64,000 bases of DNA from Lujinxingia litoralis (lineage in GTDB: Bacteria > Myxococcota_A > Bradymonadia > Bradymonadales > Bradymonadaceae). The notes below the pieces were generated by a model. The model ran no database searches and was not told where the DNA came from. It saw only the letters and a program-made list of their open reading frames with translations. The first letter of the stretch is position 1, and every line of letters starts with the position of its first letter. The translations under genes and the position numbers were made by a program. This document shows positions 9,567 to 18,128 of this stretch, piece by piece. The stretch is from contig NZ_QHKO01000001.1 in the NCBI RefSeq assembly GCF_003260125.1, forward strand, positions 1,010,914 to 1,074,913, given 5' to 3'.

Positions 9567-9923
9567 TTAGTTCGTCGCGTTCTTCGCCGCGGCGACCACT
9601 TGAGCGAACCCGGCCGCATCAAAGACGGCCATGTCGGCCAGGACCTTACGGTCGAGTTCGACACCGGCGTGCTTCAGGCCACCGATCAGCGCGCTGTAGC
9701 TCATGCCATTCTGACGAGCAGCGGCGTTGATACGCGCGATCCAGAGCCGGCGGAACTGACGCTTGCGCTGACGGCGGTCGCGGTACGCGTAGACCCAGGA
9801 GCGGTGCAGAGTTTCTTTGGCGTTCTTGAACAGACGGCGACGACCGCCGACGAAACCTTTGGCCGCGCGCAAGATCTTCTTGCGACGACGGCGGGCTTTA
9901 AATCCTCGTTTCACGCGGGGCAT
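9567..9923 (-). CDS. rplT: 50S ribosomal protein L20
   Basis: The 118-residue, very basic protein binds 23S rRNA early in 50S assembly. It matches L20 throughout: [18 protein letters not shown] at the start, [20 protein letters not shown] in the middle and [17 protein letters not shown] near the end. It follows rpmI by 63 bases in the conserved order infC-rpmI-rplT. In several bacteria L20 represses its own operon through the infC-rpmI leader; whether that applies here is not shown by the sequence. Confidence 0.98.
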   Translation of the reverse strand: MPRVKRGFKARRRRKKILRAAKGFVGGRRRLFKNAKETLHRSWVYAYRDRRQRKRQFRRLWIARINAAARQNGMSYSALIGGLKHAGVELDRKVLADMAVFDAAGFAQVVAAAKNATN

Positions 9924-9986
9924 AACGATTCCTCTTAATGTTGGGGCAACCCAGTACTTCGCCAGGTTGAGCAGGTCGAAAGGTGA

Positions 9987-10184
9987 TTAACCTTGGCCGA
10001 TCAGCGCCTTAACGCGCGGCTCGTCAGCCGGGTGGATGTACCCGTCTTTACGAAGATGGCGCTTACGCTTGCTGCTCTTCTTGGTGAGGATGTGGGCGCG
10101 GAAACCGCGGCGGTACTTCACTTTACCGCTCTTGGTCTTCTTGAAGCGCTTGGCGGCTCCGCGATGCGTTTTCATTTTCGACAT
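9987..10184 (-). CDS. rpmI: 50S ribosomal protein L35
   Basis: The 65-residue basic protein matches L35: [17 protein letters not shown] at the start and a basic [17 protein letters not shown] stretch. I chose ATG 10184 because it gives the family length and has GGAG about 8 bases upstream; the longer frame to 10229 adds 15 unconserved residues. It lies between infC and rplT, as in most bacteria. Confidence 0.97.
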   Translation of the reverse strand: MSKMKTHRGAAKRFKKTKSGKVKYRRGFRAHILTKKSSKRKRHLRKDGYIHPADEPRVKALIGQG

Positions 10185-10322
10185 AACATTCTCCTGGACA
10201 GATGGTGCGCCGACCGCCGACGCACTCAAAAGCTCCCGTTGAAAGGGCGGACACTCCTACCTGATCGAATCTGTGCTGACAACTCTGTTCTGAATCGGGA
10301 GCGCCCTTCGTAACCGCAGTCG

Positions 10323-10366
10323 ATCAAAAAATGCCGGCGCCAGCAAGGACGACCGGCACTTTTTAA
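10323..10366 (-). terminator. terminator-like hairpin between infC and rpmI
   Basis: On the minus strand AAAGTGCCGG pairs with CCGGCATTTT across a 15-base loop and is followed by a T run. It sits inside the infC-rpmI-rplT cluster, where a simple terminator would cut off L35 and L20, so partial read-through or attenuation is likely. Confidence 0.6.
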
Positions 10367-10391
10367 CGTTCGGTACGCAGAACGATGGCGC

Positions 10392-10916
10392 TTAACTCAC
10401 GCTCACATTTCGAGGCGTAAGGAAGAGCGTCATATTGCGACCTTCCATTCGGGTGGTCTGCTCGACTTGAGCCGTGTCGGCGAGCTCCTCGGCCGCCCGC
10501 TGGAGCATCGTGCGCGCGATCTCGGGGTGGGTGATCTCGCGTCCCCGGAACATCACGGTCAGTTTGACCTTGTTGTTCTCTTCGAGGAAACGACGAGCCC
10601 GGCGCAACTTGGTCTGGAAATCATGCTCATCGGTCTTCGGCCGAAACTTCACCTCTTTAAGTTCCACGCGAGAAGACTTTTTGCGGGCCTCGGCCGAACG
10701 CTTCTTCTGCTGGTACTTAAATTTGCCGTAGTCCATGATCCGAACGACCGGCGGACGCGCTTGAGGCGCAACCTCCACCAGATCAAGCCCAAAGCTCTCA
10801 GCTTTCTCGAGTGCCTCATCGGAACTCATCAGGCCAAGCTGCTCGCCGTCGGGATCGATCACGCGCACTTCGGGCGCACGGATGCGACGATTAATCTTCG
10901 GTTCTTTATCCGCCAT
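10392..10916 (-). CDS. infC: Translation initiation factor IF-3
   Basis: The 174-residue factor binds the 30S subunit and proofreads start codon selection. The N-domain (INRRIRAPEVRVIDPDGEQL, about 8-80) and C-domain (KEVKFRPKTDEHDFQTKLRR, about 85-170) are complete. In this frame a stop lies four codons before the ATG at 10916, so this ATG is the start; the unusual AUU/AUC start used for autoregulation in other bacteria is not present. A GAGG lies very close to the ATG. It heads the infC-rpmI-rplT cluster, behind tRNA-Val. Confidence 0.97.
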   Translation of the reverse strand: MADKEPKINRRIRAPEVRVIDPDGEQLGLMSSDEALEKAESFGLDLVEVAPQARPPVVRIMDYGKFKYQQKKRSAEARKKSSRVELKEVKFRPKTDEHDFQTKLRRARRFLEENNKVKLTVMFRGREITHPEIARTMLQRAAEELADTAQVEQTTRMEGRNMTLFLTPRNVSVS

Positions 10917-10989
10917 GGACCTCGATCAAAGCTCTAAGCGGGGGTTTATGGAAGCGCCGCCCCAAAAACCCCATCCACATACCAGAGCA

Positions 10990-11016
10990 GCCCCCTTACG
11001 CACGAAGCGAGGGGGC
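10990..11016 (-). promoter_or_regulatory. hairpin in the infC 5' leader
   Basis: Between tRNA-Val and infC the minus strand contains GCCCCCTCGC-TTCGT-GCGTAAGGGGGC, a strong stem with a small loop. A second stem, AAGACC/GGTCTT (11053-11071), lies nearer the tRNA. Neither is followed by a T run in the direction of transcription. The leader of about 175 bases may hold a control element for the operon; I could not match it to a named L20 leader. Confidence 0.4.
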
Positions 11017-11092
11017 CGCCAGCCTGTTTTTCTCAGTTTTCATTTCGGCCCGAAGACCTTATTGCGGTCTTTTTTTTCGGTGTCGATTTGAG

Positions 11093-11164
11093 TAGGCGCG
11101 GGCGGGATTGAACCGCCGACCCCTTCCGTGTCAGGGAAGTGCTCTCCCACTGAGCTACGCGCCT
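11093..11164 (-). tRNA. tRNA-Val (anticodon GAC)
   Basis: A full cloverleaf can be drawn: acceptor AGGCGCG/CGCGCCT, D arm GCTC-AGTGGGA-GAGC, anticodon arm CTTCC-CTGACAC-GGAAG with GAC at the anticodon position, T arm GGCGG-TTCAATC-CCGCC and discriminator A. CCA is not encoded. GAC reads the valine codons GUC and GUU. It lies about 60 bases downstream of a good promoter and 176 bases upstream of infC on the same strand, so the tRNA and infC probably share a transcript. Confidence 0.95.
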
Positions 11165-11226
11165 TTGAGGGATTTATCTCTGTACTGCGTTGGCGTTGTG
11201 TTTCTCACCGCCTCAGCACGATTTGG

Positions 11227-11255
11227 GTTGTAGCCCTGGCCCCGGATTGTGTCAA
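11227..11255 (-). promoter_or_regulatory. sigma70 promoter for tRNA-Val / infC operon
   Basis: On the minus strand a perfect TTGACA (-35) is followed after exactly 17 bases by TACAAC (-10). The predicted start would be near 11220, about 55 bases before the tRNA. No other promoter is obvious before infC. Confidence 0.7.
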
Positions 11256-11421
11256 CCACATTTTGACATTTTTCCTCTCAAAAACGACCAAACACTCCAA
11301 AAAAACGACAAAACAAACACAACATCAACCACTTACACGACATTAAGACCTGCAAAAAACATTACGCCGGCCCCTTTCAGAAGTCTCCGGGCTGCGGAGC
11401 TTTGCCAACGAAGGTGAAGGG

Positions 11422-11427
11422 TATAAT
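11422..11427 (+). promoter_or_regulatory. possible -10 element for the DUF721 gene
   Basis: A perfect TATAAT lies 36 bases before the ATG at 11463. The best -35 (TTGCCA) is only 14 bases away, which is short for sigma70, so this is a weak call. Confidence 0.3.
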
Positions 11428-11462
11428 AAGGAGATCAGACCGAGTTCAGATGGAGATCATCA

Positions 11463-11897
11463 ATGTGGGACGACATCCTCAAGCAAGCCGCGCGCGCCGG
11501 AAAGGAACGCGGTGAGTTGCCGAAACCAACCCGCGAGTTTCTTAAAAAGGTGTGGCCCACCATGGTGGGAGAAGAACTCACTCATCTGTGCGAGCCGCGC
11601 AGCCTCTTCGACGGCACCCTCACCGTCGCGGTCCGTCATCCGGCACTGGCCGACGAATGGCAACGCCGCCCCATGGCGTTGCTTCGACGCGTGCAGCGCT
11701 ATGCTCCCTGGCCGGTGGAACGCCTGGCCATCGAACTTGATGAACGCTCCGGCCATCGCCACAGCCCTCCCCCTCCGCAGGTAGTGGAAGCGTTCGAACA
11801 CGGGCACGCCCGAGTCATGGATGAGGACCTCGACGAGGGACTGAAATCGTTGATCGCGTCGATCGACCGGCTGCGCAAAGCACGTGACCAGGGCTAG
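11463..11897 (+). CDS. DUF721 (DciA-like) protein
   Basis: The 144-residue protein has the DUF721 pattern at about 20-90: WPTMVGEELTHLCEP followed by a strand-rich segment with GTLTVAVRHPALADEW and a helical stretch. Known DUF721 members include DciA, which helps load the replicative helicase DnaB; a match to DciA function is inference from the fold signature only. The C-terminal third is charged and probably flexible. It stands alone before the helicase gene at 12.0 kb. Confidence 0.7.
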   Translation: MWDDILKQAARAGKERGELPKPTREFLKKVWPTMVGEELTHLCEPRSLFDGTLTVAVRHPALADEWQRRPMALLRRVQRYAPWPVERLAIELDERSGHRHSPPPPQVVEAFEHGHARVMDEDLDEGLKSLIASIDRLRKARDQG

Positions 11898-12027
11898 CCG
11901 CCCCCCTGCTCACCTTGCGAGTGGGCCTGACATTAGGTAAGTGAGACGCGCGCCAGATCCCTTGAGGAGCTGGCGTCTGGCGCACTGGGCGCCCCCACTC
12001 CGGGTATTTTTGACGAGAATGAGGAAC

Positions 12028-14154
12028 ATGCTGACGACCGCTGAACACACCTTTGACGACTTTTACCTCAGCGATGAGATGCGCCGTGCGCTCGATGCGG
12101 TAGGCTACAAGCAGCCAACCCGTGCCCAGGTCGCCGCGATTCCTCTGATTCTGGCGGGCATCGACCTCATCCTGCAGTCCCAGACCGGCTCCGGCAAAAC
12201 GGCGGCCTTTGGCATCCCCATCATCGAGATGCTTGAGCCCCAGCCCGGGCGCACGGATGTGCTGGTGCTCGCCCCAACCCGCGAACTGGCCCAACAGGTC
12301 TGCAACGAGTTTGAGCGTCTCGGGCAGTTTAAGCGCGTCAAGGCAACCGCGATTTACGGGGGTACGTCCTACGAGCGTCAGTACGAAGAGCTGGAGAAGT
12401 CTTCGATCGTCGTCGCCACTCCCGGTCGCCTCATCGACTTGTGTGAGCGCGGCAAAATCGATCTGAGTCAGCTCCGGTTGCTCTGCCTGGATGAGGCCGA
12501 CGAAATGCTCTCCATGGGCTTTCGTGATGACATCGAAGCTATCATGGCCTTTTTGCCCGAGGAGCGTCAGAGCCTGCTCTTTTCGGCCACGATCACCGAT
12601 GAGATTAAAGCCCTGGGCAACAAAACGCTCTTCTACCCGGAGAATGTCCTTCTCTCTTCGGACTCGGTGGCCTCGGTCGACGTCGCCCACTCCTACTACC
12701 CGGTACGCGGTGTGGGCCGCCCCCGCGACCTGCTCAAGGTTCTGGAGTACGAGGAACCCGATAGCGCGATCATCTTTGCCAACACCAAAGACGACACCTT
12801 CATGGTGACCTCGTTTTTGAAGCGCCACGGCTACCGGGCCGAGGTCCTCAACGGTGATCTCCCGCAGAAGGAACGCGAGAAGACCCTGGCTGCCCTGCGC
12901 CAGGGTAAGATTGACTACATCGTGGCCACCGACGTGGCCGCCCGCGGGATCGACATCTCCGATCTTAGCCACGTGATCAACTTCGTGCTCCCGGACTCCG
13001 CAGAAGTCTACATTCACCGCACCGGTCGTACCGGTCGTGCCGGCAAGAAGGGCAAGGCCATCAGCCTGATCGCTCCCAATGAGGTCGCGACCTTCTTCCA
13101 GGTGCGCAAGATGTACGCCGTCGATCTCCAAGAGCAGAGCCTGCCAACGCCGGTCGAGATCATGAAAGCTCGCCAGCGCCGTGGGCTTACGCGCATTGCC
13201 AACACGCTCTCCGAGCACACCGATCTGCCCTACGGGGCGCATATGGGCATCGCCGAGTTGCTCCTCCACGAGAGCCAGGAAGAGGGCGAACTCGACCCGG
13301 TCCGCACCATCGCCCGGCTGCTCGCCATCGCCGAGCGCGCCCAGCAGGGCCAGCCTGTCGCTGCGCCGGCAGAGGTCGAAATCGTCGAGCGAATCGCGCC
13401 GGTCTCCCAGCAGGCAGAAGCCATTGAGGCTCAGGAGGCCCCGATGGTTGAGCCGCCGGCCGCTAAGGCTCCCGAAGAGCCTGTCGTAACCCCCAAGAAG
13501 CCTGAAGCGCCGGCCGAGAAGAAGGTTGAAGCCACGCCGGAGAAGCCCCAAAAGGCCGAAGCGAAGGAACCCACGGAAGAGCCCGAGAAGCCGGTGGTGA
13601 CCGCCGAGCCCGCGCCGGAAACCTCCGAAGACGAAGGCTCCAGAGGCCGCCGTCGCCGTCGTCGCGGCGCACGTCGTCGTTCCCGAGGCAGCCGCGCGTC
13701 GTCTGCGGCGCCCGAGACGGTGGAAGCTCCCGAGAAGGTCGAAGAGAAGACCGCAGAAAAAGTCGCACCCGAGCCCGAGCCTGCCGAAGAAGAGGCCCCG
13801 CGTCCTCGCCGCCAGCGTAGCCGCCGTCGCTCTCGCGCGGCGAGCGCCGAGAGCACGACTGCCCTCCCGGCTGCTCCGCCAGCGGCGGTGGCGGCACCGA
13901 AAGCTGCTGCCCCCTCCGATACCCGAAAGATGTATCTGAACCTGGGCAGCACCACCTTCGGCTCTGATCAAGACCTGATCACCATGCTATGCTACATGTC
14001 GGGCATGGACCCGGAGGACTTCGGTGAGCTTCAGATCGAGAACACCTACTCCTTCGTTCACGTGCGCCGGGAGTACTTCCGCGACGTAGTCGCGGCCCTC
14101 AACGGGCAGGTCTGGGAGGACCACAACGTAACCGCCGAGCCCGCCCGAAAATAA
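12028..14154 (+). CDS. DEAD-box ATP-dependent RNA helicase
   Basis: The 708-residue helicase unwinds RNA duplexes, probably in ribosome assembly or RNA decay. The core (about 8-370) shows the Q motif, motif I (SQTGSGKT), PTRELA, TPGR, DEAD (LDEADEML), SAT and motif VI (HRTGRTGRAGKKG). A long low-complexity segment (about 440-625) mixes Pro/Ala/Glu/Lys with Arg-rich tracts such as RRRRRRGARRRSRGS. The last 75 residues (MYLNLGSTTFGS...) resemble the DbpA-type RNA-binding domain of DeaD/CshA proteins. I chose ATG 12028 because GAGG precedes it and the Q motif follows shortly; longer starts add unconserved residues. Confidence 0.93.
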   Translation: MLTTAEHTFDDFYLSDEMRRALDAVGYKQPTRAQVAAIPLILAGIDLILQSQTGSGKTAAFGIPIIEMLEPQPGRTDVLVLAPTRELAQQVCNEFERLGQFKRVKATAIYGGTSYERQYEELEKSSIVVATPGRLIDLCERGKIDLSQLRLLCLDEADEMLSMGFRDDIEAIMAFLPEERQSLLFSATITDEIKALGNKTLFYPENVLLSSDSVASVDVAHSYYPVRGVGRPRDLLKVLEYEEPDSAIIFANTKDDTFMVTSFLKRHGYRAEVLNGDLPQKEREKTLAALRQGKIDYIVATDVAARGIDISDLSHVINFVLPDSAEVYIHRTGRTGRAGKKGKAISLIAPNEVATFFQVRKMYAVDLQEQSLPTPVEIMKARQRRGLTRIANTLSEHTDLPYGAHMGIAELLLHESQEEGELDPVRTIARLLAIAERAQQGQPVAAPAEVEIVERIAPVSQQAEAIEAQEAPMVEPPAAKAPEEPVVTPKKPEAPAEKKVEATPEKPQKAEAKEPTEEPEKPVVTAEPAPETSEDEGSRGRRRRRRGARRRSRGSRASSAAPETVEAPEKVEEKTAEKVAPEPEPAEEEAPRPRRQRSRRRSRAASAESTTALPAAPPAAVAAPKAAAPSDTRKMYLNLGSTTFGSDQDLITMLCYMSGMDPEDFGELQIENTYSFVHVRREYFRDVVAALNGQVWEDHNVTAEPARK

Positions 14155-14181
14155 CGTCATTCGTCGCGAAGAGGTCCGAGC

Positions 14182-14721
14182 ATGCGCCCATCGATCACCG
14201 CCCTCCTGCTCTCCAGCGCTCTCCTTTGGGGGAGCGCCTGTCAGCCCGACGCTCCTTCGGTACCTACCGAGGAATTTCCGGTCGATGAGAATCTCCCGCC
14301 GGCCGTGGTGGATTTGCCGGCGCCTCCTCCGGCGAGTGCGTTCGAGATTCGCGAGAAGAACGACGACGACACCCTGCGAGTGGAAGGCCTTGTCGGGTAT
14401 CGCGAGCGCTACCTGGATCAGGACGTCGTCGTGCGGGCGGTCGTCACTGAGATCAAGGGCGATTGCGATCCCGGGCGCGCTAAAAAACGCGGAGAGTTCT
14501 GTCCGCAACCCCACCTGATGATCCGCGACGACGCCGACGCGCGCCACGAGCTGATGGCGGTAGGCTACACCAACGACTTTCTCAAAAAGATTCGCCTCAA
14601 AGCCGGCGAGTCCTATGAGTTTAAAGGCACCTACCAGCTGATGGCGGATGGCTTTGTGTCCTCGGAGAACGGCCTGATCGAGCTCAAGGCCGTCGGCGAA
14701 CACGAAGTACCGCAGAACTAA
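14182..14721 (+). CDS. Small lipoprotein of unknown function
   Basis: The 179-residue protein has a signal peptide with a lipobox (LLWGSAC, Cys 20), a Pro-rich linker and a C-terminal domain of about 120 residues. The latter contains strand-like stretches (LDQDVVVRAVVTEIKGDC, SYEFKGTYQL) that may form an OB-like barrel, but I do not recognise the family. The ATG at 14182 has GAGG 8 bases upstream. It follows the helicase by 27 bases and ends before a bidirectional terminator. Confidence 0.75.
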   Translation: MRPSITALLLSSALLWGSACQPDAPSVPTEEFPVDENLPPAVVDLPAPPPASAFEIREKNDDDTLRVEGLVGYRERYLDQDVVVRAVVTEIKGDCDPGRAKKRGEFCPQPHLMIRDDADARHELMAVGYTNDFLKKIRLKAGESYEFKGTYQLMADGFVSSENGLIELKAVGEHEVPQN

Positions 14722-14786
14722 GCTTCCCCCTTGTGTGGACCGGTGGCTCTCATCGCGCCACACAAGGAGCCCGAGGCATCATCCAC

Positions 14787-14829
14787 TAAAAAAGCGGCCC
14801 CTCCGAATCATCGGAGGGGCCGCTTTTTC
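14787..14829. terminator. bidirectional intrinsic terminator
   Basis: AAAAGCGGCCCCTCCGA and its complement form a 17-base stem with a 4-base loop. The T run at its right end serves the lipoprotein gene, and the A run at its left end serves the convergent methyltransferase gene. Confidence 0.9.
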
Positions 14830-14881
14830 TTTCCTTGCATGCTTCGCCCGAGTTCAGACGGGCCGTCGAAGCATGGACAGG

Positions 14882-16648
14882 TTAGGCGGGCTCTTTACGA
14901 ACGCGTTTCTCCGCCAACACGATCACTCGACGACTCGACGCCCCGAGGAAATAGCCCTTGTGGAAGCGCTCGCCACTGATCTCCAGAATCTGAAACCCGG
15001 CCACATGCAACATCTGGCGCAGCTCATGAACATTGTAGAGTCGGATGTAGCTGTTTTGCTCCAGCGGAGGGGAGTTATCTTCGTAGATAAAGGAGCGCTT
15101 GGCGTGAAGCGTGCTCGTCTGAAAATCGAACTCGCTCTCCTCCAAAAAGATACATCCCTCTCCCTCCCACCAGAGGCGCGTGGGCGTCTCACGCACCACG
15201 TAATCGCGGTTGATCACATCGATCACAATGCGACCACCCGGCTTGAGCGCGCGCTGAATCCCCTGAAAGACCCTCAGGTTGGTGCGATCGTCGAAATAAC
15301 CGACCGACGTATCCCAGAGGTAGCAGCCATCAAAGACCTCGCTAAAGTTCAATTCACGCATATCGCCGTGAATGAACTTCACATTGGCAGAGCGGCGCTT
15401 GGCATCGCCAAGCGCTTTTTGCAACAGCGGCATGGAGAGGTCGATGCCCACCATCTCGTAGCCCTGCTCTGCCAGCTCGATGGCGTGACGACCAAATCCA
15501 CAGGCTAAATCCAGAATGCGTGAGCCCTTTTTGAGCTTGAGGCTCTTGCGGATGAAATCGACTTCCTGGCCGGTACGCTTACCGATCGACTTCGGGATCG
15601 TGCGCAGGTACTCCTCGGAAAAGACCTCCTGGAACCACACGTCCCTCGGGCGAAGGCGACGCGTACGCGGGCCGGCATTCTTGGTCTTTTTCTCTTCGAG
15701 AAGCTCCTTGACCAGCCCCTGCAGCTCGGGGTCACCGCCACCGGCCACCGCCGGAGCCCGGGCTTCGCTCTCCAGCGTAACAGGAGGCGCCTTTGCTTCT
15801 CCCTCGGGCACCAGGGGCACAAAGGGGATCTCATCCTCCGGCACCTCCTGTTCCACCGAAGAGGTCTCGACTGAAGCACTCTCTACCGGGGGCGGGGTAG
15901 CCGGCGCGCTGGCGGGCGGACGAGTCGGTGGGGGCTCGCTGATCGGTTCGATCTCGTCGAGTTCCAGAACATCGCTTTCTTCTTCGAGCGACGGGGGCTC
16001 GGGCGCCGGCGGGATTGCACCAGCCGGCGGAGAGGAAAGCGCGGCGGCCGCCACCGGTGGAGGCGATCCGGGCGGAGGAGGACCGATCAGCTTGAGCGCA
16101 GCCAGTGGCAGGCCGTCGTTCCAGCGCTTAATCAGCACTCGTGGGGGCGCGGTAACGATGTCGGGCGCAAAGCGCGCATCACTGAGATTATGATCAAGCT
16201 CCGGAGCACGCCGCGGGGCGAGTGCCTCAAGGTCTTCACGCCGCACGGGAGCCATGGAAATGGTTTTGACCATTTCCTGGCGATCATAGCCGGCTTGAGC
16301 GTCCAGGATACTCCCGTCGACGCGCGTGGTCACCGCATCGTCATCATCATCGGGAGAGCTCTCCGGCACCCGAAACTCGGGCATTTCGAGACTCAATGCA
16401 TCGAGTTCTGGCGCTGGTCCGCGACGCGGCGCGATCTTATTGACCTCTTCGGTCAACTCGATCACATCGCTCTCCTCTTCGAGGTTCGGCCCGATCTCGG
16501 GGGTCTTATCCGCAGAATTTGGCACGAATTCAAACTCCTCGCTGCCCCGGTCGGGTGCAGAATAGCCCCTGGAAAGGTCGACCAGCGCCCCGCTCTTTCG
16601 GAGCGCTTTGGAGGCCGCGACGCGCTGGCCTGGCGCGTGATATTTCAC
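14882..16648 (-). CDS. SAM-dependent methyltransferase with disordered N-terminal half
   Basis: The 588-residue protein ends in a class I methyltransferase domain (about 360-585): motif I ILDLACGFGRHAIELAEQG, acidic motif II VGIDLS, then IHGDMREL and a CYLWDTSVGYF stretch. The first 330 residues are low-complexity (Pro, Glu, Ala, Ser) with several repeated acidic blocks such as LEEESDVIELTEE and LEEESDVLELDE. The start is GTG at 16648 with a distant GGAG. Substrate unknown. It lies downstream of psd on the same strand and ends at a terminator. Confidence 0.82.
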   Translation of the reverse strand: MKYHAPGQRVAASKALRKSGALVDLSRGYSAPDRGSEEFEFVPNSADKTPEIGPNLEEESDVIELTEEVNKIAPRRGPAPELDALSLEMPEFRVPESSPDDDDDAVTTRVDGSILDAQAGYDRQEMVKTISMAPVRREDLEALAPRRAPELDHNLSDARFAPDIVTAPPRVLIKRWNDGLPLAALKLIGPPPPGSPPPVAAAALSSPPAGAIPPAPEPPSLEEESDVLELDEIEPISEPPPTRPPASAPATPPPVESASVETSSVEQEVPEDEIPFVPLVPEGEAKAPPVTLESEARAPAVAGGGDPELQGLVKELLEEKKTKNAGPRTRRLRPRDVWFQEVFSEEYLRTIPKSIGKRTGQEVDFIRKSLKLKKGSRILDLACGFGRHAIELAEQGYEMVGIDLSMPLLQKALGDAKRRSANVKFIHGDMRELNFSEVFDGCYLWDTSVGYFDDRTNLRVFQGIQRALKPGGRIVIDVINRDYVVRETPTRLWWEGEGCIFLEESEFDFQTSTLHAKRSFIYEDNSPPLEQNSYIRLYNVHELRQMLHVAGFQILEISGERFHKGYFLGASSRRVIVLAEKRVRKEPA

Positions 16649-16735
16649 CGGGTGTTTACGCTCCGCGAGTGTAACGCAGGGGGGGGACGCTCACAAGTGC
16701 CTGACTCGCCACCCGGCGTCGACCGGCTCCCCTGC

Positions 16736-17593
16736 TTATCCTTTCAGAGCCCCGAGCGACTGCCCCAGGCGGACCACGTCGCCAAAACGCAGATCTTCGC
16801 GGAAGCGGAAATCCGGCTCGCTGATCAGTAAAATCACCGTGGAGCCCAGGTTGAACACCCCGAGTTCATCACCGTGATCCACATGAAGTTCCTCCCGTGG
16901 GGTAAAGTCCTCTCGCCGACGGAAGGTCCCGTTGGTTTCAAACCCGTCGAACGCCAGCCCGATGCGCCCCACGCAGGTCGCGCCAACCTTCACGACACCG
17001 ATGCGACCGAGCTTTTCGGTCTCCAGGTAACTGATCAGGCGCTCGTTGACCGCAAAGAGCTCATCAATATTGCGCACCGCAAAAGGATTCACCGGGAACA
17101 GGTACCCCGGGATGTAGCTCACCTCATCGACCTGACCGGCCACCGGCGCGTGAATGCGGTGGTAGTCCCGTGGCGAGAGGTAGATCGTCATAAACGATCC
17201 GCCGTCAAAGGCTTCGGCCCGTTCGGCGCTGTCGACCAGGTCGAGCAGACGATAAGTGCGCCCCTTGGCCTGAAGCAAGGTACCGGCGTTGATGTTTCCA
17301 AAGGCGCCAATCCTGCCATCGACCGGGCTTACCAGGGTATCGGGCTGATCACTTTCGATATGGCGCGCCCCCGCACGCAGACGCCGGGTAAAGTAGGCAT
17401 TGAGGCTATCGTACTGCCCGGGGCCATGCTCCCCCTCGGCCATATTGATACCGGCCAGCTCAGCGAAGGAGCGATTGACCACCTGTTGGACGGGCCGGGG
17501 CAGTTCCACATCGCTAACCACACCAAAGGCCCGGCTGACCAGGTTCTTGGGCAGCCGCTCCAACATCTTTACCGCCATCTTCTCCATGACCAT
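16736..17593 (-). CDS. psd: Phosphatidylserine decarboxylase proenzyme
   Basis: The 285-residue membrane-associated enzyme makes phosphatidylethanolamine from phosphatidylserine. It has the self-cleavage motif LGST (Gly250-Ser251), which yields the pyruvoyl cofactor, plus VSPVDGRIGAFG and the His motif YLSPRDYHRIHAPV. The length is typical of the proteobacterial proenzyme. Phosphatidylserine synthase is not in the window. Confidence 0.95.
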   Translation of the reverse strand: MVMEKMAVKMLERLPKNLVSRAFGVVSDVELPRPVQQVVNRSFAELAGINMAEGEHGPGQYDSLNAYFTRRLRAGARHIESDQPDTLVSPVDGRIGAFGNINAGTLLQAKGRTYRLLDLVDSAERAEAFDGGSFMTIYLSPRDYHRIHAPVAGQVDEVSYIPGYLFPVNPFAVRNIDELFAVNERLISYLETEKLGRIGVVKVGATCVGRIGLAFDGFETNGTFRRREDFTPREELHVDHGDELGVFNLGSTVILLISEPDFRFREDLRFGDVVRLGQSLGALKG

Positions 17594-17835
17594 CGTCGTA
17601 CTCCTGAGACCTTCGCGTTACGTCATATCTTACCGGCACCCCCGCGGCGCTGGCGCCGCCCTGTGATGCCCGAAGCGCTCCGGGCCGTCAATCTGGACCG
17701 ACAGGAATCCTCATGAACGCAAAGGTGTTTAAGGTTGTTCCTGGCGCTAGGCCATGAGGGGCTGCCATCAGGCCCTCTGCTGGATATCTGACGACTTCAT
17801 CGAATTAAGCTGTTCTGCGCACGAGGTACGCCATC

Positions 17836-18024
17836 ATGCGACGCACTGAAATGACCAAACAAAACGCCCGCTCCAAAGGCTACATGGCTCTGGGCTCCGC
17901 CACGACCACGGTTGCGCTCAGCGCGCTGCTCTCGGCGTCGTTTCTGTACGCCGGAGTCCCGTTGACCGCCTGGCTCACCTATCGCTGGTTGCGCTATCGC
18001 GCCGAATGGGGTCTGCGATTTTAA
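17836..18024 (+). CDS. Small membrane protein, unknown
   Basis: The 62-residue frame has a basic N-terminus (MRRTEMTKQNARSKG), one or two hydrophobic segments (about 23-48: a TTTVALSALLSASFL run and PLTAWLTYRWL) and a basic tail. A GAGG lies 9 bases before the ATG; an internal Met6 is an alternative start. It resembles no family I know, but start signals and a plausible membrane profile make it more than a random frame. Confidence 0.45.
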   Translation: MRRTEMTKQNARSKGYMALGSATTTVALSALLSASFLYAGVPLTAWLTYRWLRYRAEWGLRF

Positions 18025-18128
18025 TCCCTCCCTGCCCGCCCCCGCTGTGTTGCGTCGGTTGAAAGACCTCCTCTATACTCCCGGCGCAGCGGCAACCGAC
18101 TTTTTCACTCACCTGGCGGGCAGGTCCT

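Noticed and set aside
11053..11078. Plus-strand terminator AAGACC/GGTCTT followed by eight Ts
   Set aside because: It has terminator form only on the plus strand, where no gene ends nearby; on the minus strand it is part of the infC leader, so I did not call it a terminator.
11815..13971. Very long open frame on the minus strand across the helicase gene (718 codons)
   Set aside because: It is antisense to the DEAD-box helicase, composed of Gly/Arg/Leu-rich low-complexity sequence with no family motif; long antisense frames are expected at this GC content.
14882..17593. Phospholipid N-methyltransferase paired with psd for phosphatidylcholine synthesis
   Set aside because: Tempting because the genes adjoin, but the methyltransferase lacks features that would tie it to PmtA-type enzymes; substrate left open.
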